Source: Hyphomicrobiales bacterium
GTDB lineage: Bacteria; Pseudomonadota; Alphaproteobacteria; Rhizobiales; Xanthobacteraceae
Reading direction: 5' to 3'
Length of the DNA stretch: 37,221 nt
Assembly (NCBI GenBank): GCA_013911975.1
Contig: JACESF010000040.1
Span: forward strand, 1-37,221
Below, one piece after another: positions 24,541 to 32,871 of this stretch. Positions within the stretch are counted from its first letter, which is position 1. Every line of letters starts with the position of its first letter. Both the position numbers and the translations under genes were made by a program. The notes below the pieces were generated by a model. That model worked only from the letters and a program-made list of their open reading frames with translations. It had not been told where the DNA came from and ran no database searches.

Positions 24541-26001
24541 ATGACCGACGCCAAATCCGCGGGCTCCTCCGCAGGCGGCCCGCCCGGCGGCACCCTGTCG
24601 CTGGCCGCCCTGGTCTGCCTGGTGGTGGGCTCCATGGTGGGCGGGGGCATCTTCTCCCTGCCCCAGTCCTTCGGCGCGGCCACGGGCATCCTGGGCGCGC
24701 TCATCGCGTGGGGCCTCGCGGGCACGGGCATGCTCATGCTCGCCTTCGTGTTCCAGGCCCTCGCCTCCCGGCGGCCGGACATCGACGCGGGCATCTACGG
24801 CTATGCCCAGGCGGGCTTCGGCCCCTATGCGGGCTTCATCGCCGCCCTCAGCTACTGGGCGAGCGCGGTGCTGGGCAACGTGGCCTTCCTGGTGCTGGTC
24901 ATGTCGACCCTCGGCGCCTACGCGCCCATGTTCGGCGACGGCGACACCCTGCCCGCCCTGTTCGGCGCCTCCGCCCTGCTGTGGCTGTTCCATGTGCTGC
25001 TGCTGCGGGGCGTGAAGGAGGCGGCGGGCATCAACACCATCGTCACCGTGGCCAAGCTCCTGCCGCTGGCCGCCTTCCTGCTGATCGTCGCCTTTTCCGC
25101 TCGCGGCGAGCTGCTGGAGGCGAACTTCTTCGGCGGGGAATCCGCGACGCCGGGGGCGATCCTGGACCAGGTGCGCCAGACCATGCTGGTGGTGGTGTTC
25201 GTGTTCCTCGGCATCGAGGGAGCCAGTGTCTATTCGCGCCTCGCGCGGCGCCGCGAGGATGTGGGGCGCGCGACGGTGCTGGGCTTCCTGGGCGTGCTGG
25301 CGCTGTTCGTGCTGGTGACGGTCCTCTCCTACGGCGTGCTGCCGCGCGCGGAACTGGCCGGGTTGCACAATCCGTCCGTGGCGGGCGTGCTCTCGGCGGT
25401 GATCGGCGATGCGGGCACCGCCTTCGTGAGCCTCGGCGTGCTGGTCTCGGTGCTGGGTGCCTTCCTCGCCTGGTCGCTGCTGGCGGCCGAGGTGCTGTTC
25501 AGCGCCGCCCGGCACGGGACCATGCCGCGCCTGCTGGCGCGGGAGAACCGGGCCGGCGCGCCTGCCCCCGCCATCTGGGTGAGCACGCTGGCGGCCCAGT
25601 TCTTCCTGGTGCTGACGCAATATGCCGAATCCGCGTTCCGCTTCTTCGTGGACCTCACCAGCATCACCGCCCTCATCCCCTATCTGTTCGTGGCCGCCTT
25701 CGGGCTCATGCTCGCCCGTCGCGGCGAGACCTATGAGGGCCAGCCCCGCGAACGGCGGCGGGACATGGTGCAGGCGATCCTCGCCACCGTCTGCGCGGTG
25801 GGCCTCATCTATGCGGGCGGACTGAAGCTGCTGCTCCTCTCCTCCCTGCTGTTCGCCCCCGGCACGCTGCTGTTCGTGCTGGTGCGCCGGGAGCAGGGCC
25901 TCGCCCTCTTCACCGCCCGCGAGGCGGCGGCGCTTGGCGTGATCGTGCTGGCGGCACTGGCGGCGATCTGGGGCCTGCTGTCCGGAGAGATCGTGCTGTG
26001 A
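24541..26001 (+). CDS. APC-superfamily basic amino acid permease/antiporter (ArcD-like)
   Basis: A 486-residue membrane protein with about 12-13 hydrophobic helices. The N-terminal VVGSMVGGGIFSLPQSFG is the APC substrate-binding glycine motif in the form found in basic amino acid/polyamine antiporters (ArcD, LysP/YjdE-like), and DAGIYGYAQAGFGPYAGF is another hallmark of that branch. The likely substrates are lysine, arginine, ornithine or related diamines, by exchange or proton symport. It lies 107 bp after the Pls-like gene and overlaps the PPTase gene by 4 bp, so it probably supplies the synthetase's monomer or exchanges it for a product; that role is an inference. It is full length, with no frameshift. 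Confidence 0.85.
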   Translation: MTDAKSAGSSAGGPPGGTLSLAALVCLVVGSMVGGGIFSLPQSFGAATGILGALIAWGLAGTGMLMLAFVFQALASRRPDIDAGIYGYAQAGFGPYAGFIAALSYWASAVLGNVAFLVLVMSTLGAYAPMFGDGDTLPALFGASALLWLFHVLLLRGVKEAAGINTIVTVAKLLPLAAFLLIVAFSARGELLEANFFGGESATPGAILDQVRQTMLVVVFVFLGIEGASVYSRLARRREDVGRATVLGFLGVLALFVLVTVLSYGVLPRAELAGLHNPSVAGVLSAVIGDAGTAFVSLGVLVSVLGAFLAWSLLAAEVLFSAARHGTMPRLLARENRAGAPAPAIWVSTLAAQFFLVLTQYAESAFRFFVDLTSITALIPYLFVAAFGLMLARRGETYEGQPRERRRDMVQAILATVCAVGLIYAGGLKLLLLSSLLFAPGTLLFVLVRREQGLALFTAREAAALGVIVLAALAAIWGLLSGEIVL

Positions 26002-26783
26002 CCGCCGCGCCGGAGCCTTGCGGTCCGGACCTCTATTGGGTGGAGACGCAGGTGCTGTCCGATGCCGCCGTCACCGCCTTCGCGCAGCCGCTGGACCCCC
26101 AGGAGCGCGCCCGCGCCGACCGCCTGCGCCAGGCGGGGGCGCGCCGCGATTTCCGCGTCGCCCACGGCCTCGCCCGGCTCGCCCTCTCCCGCGCCCGGCC
26201 GGACCGCGCGCCCGCAGACTGGCGGTTCCGCGCGGGCCCGCACGGCCGCTCCGAGCCGGAGGACGCGCCGGGCCTGTCGGTGAACCTCTCCCATGCCCGC
26301 GGCCTCGCCGTGGTGACCGTCAGCCGCACCGGCGCGGTGGGGGTGGACGCGGAGGCCATCGATCCCGCCTATGCCCGTTCCGAGACCGCCGCCCTGTTCT
26401 GCGGCGCGGCGGAGCTGGCGCAGTGGCATCTGCTGGAGCCCGAGGCCCGCGCCGCCGCCTTCTACGCCCTGTGGACCCTCAAGGAGAGCCTGCTGAAGGC
26501 GTGCGGGGCGGGCTTCTCGCTGGATCCGCGCGGCATCCGCTGCGATCTCGCGCCCATGCGCGTCACCGCATTCCCGGCCCCGGCGGCGGGGCGCTGGCGC
26601 AGCTGGACGGCGACGGCGCCGGACGGCTTCCACCTGTCCCTGTCGCTGGACGAGACCGGCCCGCCCGCCGCGCCCCGCGCGCATGCGGTCCCGGCGCCGG
26701 AGGCGATGGCCGCGCCCGTTCCGCTTCCGGACTGGGGGCAGGAGGTGGCCCATGGCCCGGCGGGAGGATCGGACGATGCCTGA
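25998..26783 (+). CDS. Sfp-type 4'-phosphopantetheinyl transferase
   Basis: A 261-residue enzyme that would transfer phosphopantetheine from CoA to the carrier-domain serine. Motifs: SVNLSHARGLAVV (residues ~94-106), GVDAEAI with the Mg ligands D117 and E119, and FYALWTLKESLLKACG at 155-170 (W159, K162, E163, K167). The last ~35 residues are Pro/Ala-rich and not part of the family core. GTG 25998 overlaps the permease stop, giving translational coupling. Its location shows it probably activates S564 of the Pls-like synthetase two genes upstream, making the cluster self-sufficient. Confidence 0.92.
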   Translation: MTAAPEPCGPDLYWVETQVLSDAAVTAFAQPLDPQERARADRLRQAGARRDFRVAHGLARLALSRARPDRAPADWRFRAGPHGRSEPEDAPGLSVNLSHARGLAVVTVSRTGAVGVDAEAIDPAYARSETAALFCGAAELAQWHLLEPEARAAAFYALWTLKESLLKACGAGFSLDPRGIRCDLAPMRVTAFPAPAAGRWRSWTATAPDGFHLSLSLDETGPPAAPRAHAVPAPEAMAAPVPLPDWGQEVAHGPAGGSDDA

Positions 26784-26865
26784 CCGCGCCGCGCGGCCGC
26801 AGGCACGAAACGGCAAAGCTCAAGATGGTGCCGCCGTCTGCACCGGCGCTTTTCGGGCAAATCGC

Positions 26866-26882
26866 CAGGTGACGTCAGGTGA
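26866..26882 (+). promoter_or_regulatory. Tandem direct repeat, possible response-regulator site
   Basis: CAGGTGA occurs at 26866-26872 and again at 26876-26882, exactly 10 bp apart, about 120 bp before the histidine kinase start. Two direct half-sites one helical turn apart is the usual geometry for OmpR-family regulators, and the second gene downstream encodes one. Confidence 0.35.
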
Positions 26883-26983
26883 GGCGCAGATTCGGCGCCG
26901 GCGCGCAGGCAAATGCCGAGGCTCCCTGTTCGACAACCGACATGGACATGCGGTAAAAACACTTCGACGGATTGCACTTTTGT

Positions 26984-26989
26984 TACAAT
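26984..26989 (+). promoter_or_regulatory. Candidate -10 element of the histidine kinase operon
   Basis: TACAAT (5 of 6 consensus positions) lies in a locally AT-rich stretch 13 nt before the ATG at 27003. The -35 region is poor. If used, the leader would be only about 7 nt, so initiation would be nearly leaderless. Confidence 0.25.
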
Positions 26990-27002
26990 TGTTTCGGGTG
27001 GA

Positions 27003-29156
27003 ATGACCTCCCTCACCGCCGGGCGCTTCGGCATACGTCGCCTCTTCAACCGCACTCCCGCCCGAGGCGCGCCGGCCTGGCCGCATTCCGGGACCGCTCC
27101 GGCGCGCCTGCCGCGCCTTGTCGCCCTCGGCTTCGTCATCCCGGCCCTCCTGGCGGCGCTTTTCGCCGGGCTGGCCGCCGCCGCACCGGAACCGGCGCCC
27201 CTGGTGCTGGACGCCGATCACGGCCCCATACCCCTGTCAGGCCACCTCTCCATCTTCCGCGACGCGGCCGGCACCGCCACCGTGGCGGCGCTCGCCGCCG
27301 ACCCGGGCCTGTTCCGGCCCCTGGCGGGGGATTTCAACGTCGGCTACTCGGCCACCGGCGCGTGGTGGCTGCGGGCCCGGCTGAAGGCCACGGCCGAGGG
27401 CGCGGGCACCTGGTATCTCGCCGTCAACGCGCCCTATGCGGACGTGATCGACATCTACGCGCCCGACGAGGACCTGCCCATGACGCACAAGCGCATGGGC
27501 GGCCTGCTGCCGGTGTCGGCCCGCGACCTGCACACCAACACCCATATGGCGCGCATCGTGCTGGAGGCGGGGGAGGAGACCGACATCTTCCTGCGCTTCG
27601 CCGGGGCGCGGTCGCTGAGCGCGACGCCGGTCCTGTGGCGCCTGCCCGCCTTCGTGCGGCACCTGACGCTGGACGTGCTCCTGGCCTCCATCGCGGTGGG
27701 CGCGGCGGCCATCACCTGCATCGGCGCGCTCACCTTCGGCCTGTGGCTCGGCAGCGCGCCCTTCGTCTGGTACGGCGCCTATGTGGGCTCCACCGCCCTG
27801 GTCTTCCTCTCCAACAGCGGCTTCCTCGCGCTGATCCTGGAGGACATCCCGCCGGACGTGGTGCTGCGCCTCCAGGGCATGATCGGATGCCTCAGCATCA
27901 CGACCGGCGCCTTCATGATCCGGTCCATCTTCTGCCCGCCCGGCCGGCTGCGCGTGCTGAGCCGCGCCATCGCCATCTTCGGCACGCTGGCGGGCGCCTC
28001 CATCCTGGTGTCGGCGGCCGGCTACTATCCTGTCGTGGCGCCGGGGCTCATCACCGGCGTGCTGCTGCTGGCCGTGCTCCTGCCGGTGCTGGCCGCCCTG
28101 CGGGTGCGGCGGCGCGAGCCGGCGGCGTGGTGGTACTTCATCGGCTTCTCCAGCTATTCCCTCGCCACCTTCTGGTTCGCCCTGGTGGTGCTGGGCGTTC
28201 TGCCGCCCGCCTCCACCCTGGGCTGGGGGCACCAGACCGTGGGCCTGCTGCACATGGCGGCGGTGTTCGGGGGCCTTGCCGCCGCGCTGCGGGCCGGCAT
28301 GCGGGAGCGGCGGGCGCTCCAGTCGCGCCTGCTGGCCGCCTCAGAGCGCAGCACCCACGAACTGGAGCGGGCCGTGACCCAGCGCACCGCCGCCCTGGAA
28401 GCGGAGGTGAAGGCCCGCAAGGAGGCTGAGGCCGCGCTGCGCGTGGCGCTGCGCGAGCAACGCAACTTCCTTGTCATGGTGAGCCACGAGTTCCGCACCC
28501 CGCTCGCCACCGTGCGCGCCGCCATCGCCATCATCGAGCGCGGCTCCAGCGCCATGAACGAGCGGCTCCAGAAGGAGGCGGAGAAGATCGTGCGCGCCGT
28601 GGGCCGCCTCTCCTCGCTCATCGACACCTTCCTCACCGAGGACTTGGTGAACAAGGCCACCATGCGCCTGGAATGGGGGCCCATGGACTTCGCGCTGGTG
28701 GCCCGCGCCATCTGCCGCGACCGGGCCGCCGAGAGCGCGCGCACCATCCATGTGAGCGGGCTCGAAAGCGCCCCCATCATGGGAGATCAGGTGCTCCTGA
28801 GCAGCGTGGTGGAGAACCTCGTGGGCAACGCCCTCAAGCACAGCGAGCAGGACATCTTCGTGTCCATCGGCACCCATGAGGACGGCGTGTGGCTGCGGGT
28901 GGCGGACAGCGGGCCGGGCATCGACCCGGCGGAGCACGAGGCCATCTTCGAGCGTTACTACCGTTCCCCCACCGCCTCCTCGCGCCCCGGCGCGGGCATC
29001 GGCCTCAACATCGTGCGGCGGGTGGTGGAGATGCATGGCGGCGAGGTGGACGTGGACAGCGCGCGCGGCAAGGGCAGCACCTTCTCGGTCTGGCTGCCGC
29101 GACACAGGACCCCGGAGGACGCCACCGGGGCCGGCCCGCAGATGGTGAAGGCCTAG
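27003..29156 (+). CDS. Membrane histidine kinase with 7TM-DISM sensor
   Basis: A 717-residue sensor kinase. After an N-terminal hydrophobic segment (~39-60, a signal or first helix), residues ~65-215 form a periplasmic beta-sandwich of the 7TMR-DISMED2 type (GYSATGAWWLRARL, WYLAVNAPYADVIDIYAPDE). Seven hydrophobic helices follow (~223-430), then a coiled coil (SERSTHELERAVTQRTAALEAEV is representative, residues ~450-485). HisKA has the phosphoacceptor H495 in VMVSHEFRTPLA, and HATPase_c has NLVGNALKHS, DSGPGIDP, GAGIGLNIVRR and GKGSTFSVWLP. Such receptors are thought to sense carbohydrate-like or other small ligands in the periplasm. The frame is open upstream of ATG 27003; this start is favoured by GGTGG just before it and by the signal-like N-terminus. 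The response regulator follows after 4 nt. Confidence 0.88.
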   Translation: MTSLTAGRFGIRRLFNRTPARGAPAWPHSGTAPARLPRLVALGFVIPALLAALFAGLAAAAPEPAPLVLDADHGPIPLSGHLSIFRDAAGTATVAALAADPGLFRPLAGDFNVGYSATGAWWLRARLKATAEGAGTWYLAVNAPYADVIDIYAPDEDLPMTHKRMGGLLPVSARDLHTNTHMARIVLEAGEETDIFLRFAGARSLSATPVLWRLPAFVRHLTLDVLLASIAVGAAAITCIGALTFGLWLGSAPFVWYGAYVGSTALVFLSNSGFLALILEDIPPDVVLRLQGMIGCLSITTGAFMIRSIFCPPGRLRVLSRAIAIFGTLAGASILVSAAGYYPVVAPGLITGVLLLAVLLPVLAALRVRRREPAAWWYFIGFSSYSLATFWFALVVLGVLPPASTLGWGHQTVGLLHMAAVFGGLAAALRAGMRERRALQSRLLAASERSTHELERAVTQRTAALEAEVKARKEAEAALRVALREQRNFLVMVSHEFRTPLATVRAAIAIIERGSSAMNERLQKEAEKIVRAVGRLSSLIDTFLTEDLVNKATMRLEWGPMDFALVARAICRDRAAESARTIHVSGLESAPIMGDQVLLSSVVENLVGNALKHSEQDIFVSIGTHEDGVWLRVADSGPGIDPAEHEAIFERYYRSPTASSRPGAGIGLNIVRRVVEMHGGEVDVDSARGKGSTFSVWLPRHRTPEDATGAGPQMVKA

Positions 29157-29160
29157 AAGC

Positions 29161-29862
29161 ATGCAGATCAAGATCCTCATGGTCGAGGATGACGACGACC
29201 TCCGCGACAGCCTGCACGCCTATCTGAGCGACGTGGGCTTCCTGGTCCATGCCATGGCGAGCGCCGAGACCCTGGCGCAGGATCTGGCCGAGGTGGCGCC
29301 CGACATCGTCATCCTGGACCTGAACCTGCCGGGCATGGACGGGCTGGACGCGGCCCAGATCGTGCGCGCCCACGAGCCCGCCGGGCTCATCATGCTCACC
29401 GGCCGGTCCATGCGCACCGACCGCCTCCAGGGCCTCGCGGCGGGGGCCGACCATTATCTCGTGAAGCCCGCCGACCCGGTGGAGCTGGAGATGGTGATCC
29501 GCAATCTGGTGCGCCGCCTGCGCGGCCCGGATGCCGCCGCGCCCAACGACCCGGATGTGTGGGTGCTCGACGCCAAGCACTGGCGGCTGCGGGCGCCCGA
29601 CGGCTCCGCCATGTCGCTCACCTCGGCGGAGAAGCACCTGCTGGAACACCTGATGTCCCAGCCCGGCGAGCCCGCCGCGCGCGGCGCGCTGATGCCGCCC
29701 CGCGCCCAGGGCGACCTGGACGCGGAAGGGCGCGGGCTGGACGTGCTGGTGTTCCGCCTGCGGCGCAAGGTGGAGCGCGATTGCGGCCGCCCCCTGCCCC
29801 TCCTGTCGGCGCGCGGCATCGGCTACGTGTTCGCCGGCAAGGCCCGGCTGGAAGGCGTCTGA
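29161..29862 (+). CDS. OmpR/PhoB-family response regulator
   Basis: A 233-residue two-domain regulator. The receiver domain (1-120) has acidic residues at 10-13 (EDDDD), the phosphoacceptor D53 in VILDLNLPGMDG, T80 and K102 in YLVKPAD. The C-terminal winged helix (~130-228) has WRLRAPDGSAMSLTSAEKHLLEHLM and ends LSARGIGYVFAGK, the expected OmpR_C pattern, with VFRLRRKVE as the recognition-helix region. It is the cognate partner of the kinase 4 nt upstream. Targets are unknown; the 10-bp-spaced direct repeat at 26866 could be an autoregulatory site. The neighbouring Pls-like cluster is a possible but unproven target. Confidence 0.92.
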   Translation: MQIKILMVEDDDDLRDSLHAYLSDVGFLVHAMASAETLAQDLAEVAPDIVILDLNLPGMDGLDAAQIVRAHEPAGLIMLTGRSMRTDRLQGLAAGADHYLVKPADPVELEMVIRNLVRRLRGPDAAAPNDPDVWVLDAKHWRLRAPDGSAMSLTSAEKHLLEHLMSQPGEPAARGALMPPRAQGDLDAEGRGLDVLVFRLRRKVERDCGRPLPLLSARGIGYVFAGKARLEGV

Positions 29863-29922
29863 GGCGGACGGGTTCGCCCACGCGCCGTTCCTGCGGGATA
29901 GGCTCACAGGCCCGCGGACATG

Positions 29923-29952
29923 AAAAAGGCGGGCGCGTTCGCCGCGCCCGCC
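29923..29952 (-). terminator. Rho-independent terminator after the sedolisin gene
   Basis: On the minus strand the perfect 10-bp stem GGCGGGCGCG / CGCGCCCGCC (29952-29943 with 29937-29928, 5-nt loop) is followed by TTTTT (29927-29923). It sits 28 nt after the sedolisin stop codon. Confidence 0.85.
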
Positions 29953-29980
29953 GCTTCACCGCGCCCCGCGTCGCGGAACG

Positions 29981-32803
29981 TCAGACCAGCCAGCCGCTGC
30001 CCGAGGCACTGGTGAAATCGAGCTGGACGACGAGGTCGTTGAAGTCCAGGTCGCCGCCGCCATACAGGTCTTCCCAGCCCCAGGTGTTGAGGCCGTAATT
30101 CCACAGATGGCCCACCGACTGGCCGTCCACCACCTCGTTCGCCTGGGCGAAGGCATAGAAGGTGTTCGTCCCGTTGGTGATCTTCATGGCGACGAGGTCG
30201 CCCATGTCCACGCCGGTGAGCGTCGCCTGGCTGTAGGCGCCGTAGCCCGCCCCGTCGATCCAGATCTGGCCGTCGGAGGACTGGTAGGCGCGGCTCGTGG
30301 AGGCCGCCTCGTAGCCCGCCTGCCCGGCCGCGATGCCGTTCACCGTGCCGTTCAGGTCGTCCACTTCGTAGAACAGGACGGACACGTCGTTCATGCCGTT
30401 CTGGCGCATGCGCACCACCACGTCCTGGTCGTCCGCGCCGCCCGCCGTGACGGCCACGGCCACCGGGCGGGCCACCTGGATGGCGCTGTCCGCGGCGTCG
30501 TTCACGAAATCCATGAAGCCGTAGGGGTTCGTGAAGGTGCTCTGGGGCTGGTCCGTGGCGCCCGCCCCCAGCATGATGCCCAGCGACGCGTCCTGCGCCA
30601 CGCTCGACTGGTAGACCGAGCCGTGGCCGTAGCGGTCGAACATGGTGACGAGCTCGCTGGAGAAGTCCGCCTGGAGGCTCTGCTGGGCGAACTGGCTCGA
30701 CCACGCATAGGTGCCGGACTGGACGCCCGTGAAGCTGACATTGCTGCCGCCGACGGACAGCGACCAGTCGAGGTCCGAACCCAGGATCGGCTGGAACAGC
30801 AGGCTCTGCGACACCGAGCTGGTCCAGCCCGTGCCCGCATCGCCGTCGAACATGGCCGTGTCCACGTCCTCCCACAGGGTGTGGCCCACCGTGGTCAGGG
30901 CGCGCGCCAGCAGCGTCAGGTTCGGCGTGCCGAGGCCGGTGGCGAGGTCGTAGCCGGGCCCCGTCTCATAGCCGTAGCCGGTGGCGCTGATGGTGATGGG
31001 GGTGCCTGTATTCGTATAGGTGGTGTAGGGGCCGCCTTCGTAGAAGGTGGAGAAGATGCTGCCGTAGGTCACGTCGTTGAACGCGCCGGGCGCGATGGCG
31101 GCCACCTGGTAGAGCAGGTCGTTGTAATAGCCGAGCTGCGGCAGGCCCTGGTCCTGGAAGATGGCGTTGAGCTGCGCCGAGACCGTCGCCCAGAACGGGG
31201 ACGAGGCGCTGGTGCCGCCGCCGGGCGCGTAGCCGGTCATGTCGGCGTTGGGCACCAGGAATGACAGGTTGCCGCCGGACACCGCCGACACGTCCGGCGC
31301 ACCGCGCCCGGTCTGCGGGTCCGGGCCGTCCGTGGTGGGCGTGAGGCCGAAGGCGGTCTGGTACCAGGGCGTGGGCCGGGAGGTGTCCACGCCGCCCGAG
31401 CCCGCCTGGTTGACCGCATAGGCGGGGCCCATCAGCCCCTCCACCCGGTATTCGTTCCAGACCGTCTCGATGACGAGCGCGTTGTCTTCAGCGCTCACGT
31501 CCTTGAGGCCGCCCGCCACGAGCGCCCAGATGGTGCCGAGGTTCCCGGCTTCCAGGTCGCTCACCACGTCGGCCAGGGTGGCGTCGGTGGGGATGATGTC
31601 CGCCGTGCTGGCAGAGGTGCCGCCCACCTGGATGACATAGGACGAGCCGATATTGGGATCGGAATTGGGAAGGCCGGTGGCCAGTTCGTCGCCCGAGCCG
31701 CCGTCGCCCAGCGCGTTGTACACGGTCATGTTGCGCAGGACCGCGTCGATCATGAGCTGTTCATAGGCGGCGTGGAAGGGCGAGCCCGCCGCCGACTTCA
31801 CAATTTCCGCGAACGACGAGGCGATGATGTCGGGATTGTTGATCATGTCCCAGATGGCGAGCTGGAACGAAATGAAGGTGCTTTCGCCGCCATAGATGCC
31901 GATGCGGCTGTTGGGGGCCCCGGCGGCGATGATGCCCACGTCCATGGAGCGTTCGACGGCGGCATTCTCGTCATAGGCGCCGACAGGACCGACCGCGTAA
32001 TAGTCGGCCGCCGTCGTGATGCCCAGCGAGGCCCGGTAGGCATCCAGCGCCTGCTGGAAGGTCCGGGTCGCGCCGGCCGGGAGAACGTCGCCGATGTCCG
32101 GCTCGATCAGCGCGATGGTGCCCGTGGAGATGCTGCCCGCATTGACGGGAAAATTGTACATTTCCTGAATCTGGGCCGGGGTCAGGACCTTTTCCGGCCA
32201 GGGCAGAGGCGAGGAATTGCCGATGCTCTGGGGCCCCTCCGGCAGCGTGACGCTCACGTCGCCCGCGAGGTTGGAGATGGCCGGGACGGCGCCGGACAGC
32301 ATCCAGAGGCCATCCACGTTCCAGCTGTCCGGCACCGAGAGCGAGCCGTCCCAGAAGATGAGCTGCTCCCCCGGAACGGAGCCAGCCGTCAGCAGCGGCG
32401 TGCCGAACAGCGCCTGGAACTGCGCGGAATCCACCGACACCCAGATGGTCCGGGATTCGGCGGATGTGGTGAAGCCATAGGCCCCGGCGGCATCGCCGAT
32501 CACCGGGATGCCCATCGCCCGGATTTCGGACACGATGGTGTCGAACTCGGTCTGGTCCGCGCCGAACGTGCTCCAGAGGGTGCCCGCGGCATTGTATTCG
32601 GCGATCGCCTTCTGGCGGTCGGCCCAGTTCATGTTCAACAGGTCGGTGGGATCGTTCGCGCGGCCCAGCGTGATGGCCACTTGCGTCGTTCCGCCAACGG
32701 TAACGTCGGAAGGCGAGATATCGTACGCCTCCCGCACCGTGGTCGCGGAGGTGGTGTGGTAGCTCGTGCGATCAAGAAAAGTGGAATTCGCCAATACAGC
32801 CAT
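29981..32803 (-). CDS. Sedolisin (S53) serine-carboxyl protease with DUF4114-like C-terminal domain
   Basis: A 940-residue protease. Residues ~1-200 are a pro-kumamolisin-like prodomain (SAESRTIWVSVDSAQFQALFGTPL lies in it). The peptidase has the Ser-Glu-Asp set: E284 and D288 (VERSMD), D367 (NALGDGG, oxyanion Asp) and S532 (GGGTSASSP). DVTYGS and GYDLATGLGTPN provide the C-terminal calcium site. From ~760 onward there is a DUF4114-type domain: VVVRMRQNGMNDVSVLFYE, GDLVAMKITNG, then WGWEDLYGGGDLDFNDLVV. There is no N-terminal signal peptide; together with the calcium-binding tail and a hydrophobic end (SGWLV) this suggests type I secretion (inference). ATG 32803 has GGGGGA 7 nt upstream. It lies 68 bp after the autotransporter, possibly in one operon. 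Confidence 0.88.
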   Translation of the reverse strand: MAVLANSTFLDRTSYHTTSATTVREAYDISPSDVTVGGTTQVAITLGRANDPTDLLNMNWADRQKAIAEYNAAGTLWSTFGADQTEFDTIVSEIRAMGIPVIGDAAGAYGFTTSAESRTIWVSVDSAQFQALFGTPLLTAGSVPGEQLIFWDGSLSVPDSWNVDGLWMLSGAVPAISNLAGDVSVTLPEGPQSIGNSSPLPWPEKVLTPAQIQEMYNFPVNAGSISTGTIALIEPDIGDVLPAGATRTFQQALDAYRASLGITTAADYYAVGPVGAYDENAAVERSMDVGIIAAGAPNSRIGIYGGESTFISFQLAIWDMINNPDIIASSFAEIVKSAAGSPFHAAYEQLMIDAVLRNMTVYNALGDGGSGDELATGLPNSDPNIGSSYVIQVGGTSASTADIIPTDATLADVVSDLEAGNLGTIWALVAGGLKDVSAEDNALVIETVWNEYRVEGLMGPAYAVNQAGSGGVDTSRPTPWYQTAFGLTPTTDGPDPQTGRGAPDVSAVSGGNLSFLVPNADMTGYAPGGGTSASSPFWATVSAQLNAIFQDQGLPQLGYYNDLLYQVAAIAPGAFNDVTYGSIFSTFYEGGPYTTYTNTGTPITISATGYGYETGPGYDLATGLGTPNLTLLARALTTVGHTLWEDVDTAMFDGDAGTGWTSSVSQSLLFQPILGSDLDWSLSVGGSNVSFTGVQSGTYAWSSQFAQQSLQADFSSELVTMFDRYGHGSVYQSSVAQDASLGIMLGAGATDQPQSTFTNPYGFMDFVNDAADSAIQVARPVAVAVTAGGADDQDVVVRMRQNGMNDVSVLFYEVDDLNGTVNGIAAGQAGYEAASTSRAYQSSDGQIWIDGAGYGAYSQATLTGVDMGDLVAMKITNGTNTFYAFAQANEVVDGQSVGHLWNYGLNTWGWEDLYGGGDLDFNDLVVQLDFTSASGSGWLV

Positions 32804-32822
32804 GTTCAAATCCCCCAATCTG

Positions 32823-32869
32823 AAACCGGTTTACTTCGACCTTTAGATCTGCCGGGGATGAGGCCCGGC
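32823..32869. other. Palindrome and hairpin between autotransporter and sedolisin genes
   Basis: AAACCGGTTT (32823-32832) is a perfect 10-bp palindrome in the sedolisin leader. Next to the autotransporter stop codon, GCCGGG (32851-32856) and CCCGGC (32864-32869) form a hairpin with a 7-nt loop and no U-tract. Together they could mark an intercistronic processing site or an operator for a second promoter. Confidence 0.35.
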
Positions 32870-32871
32870 AT

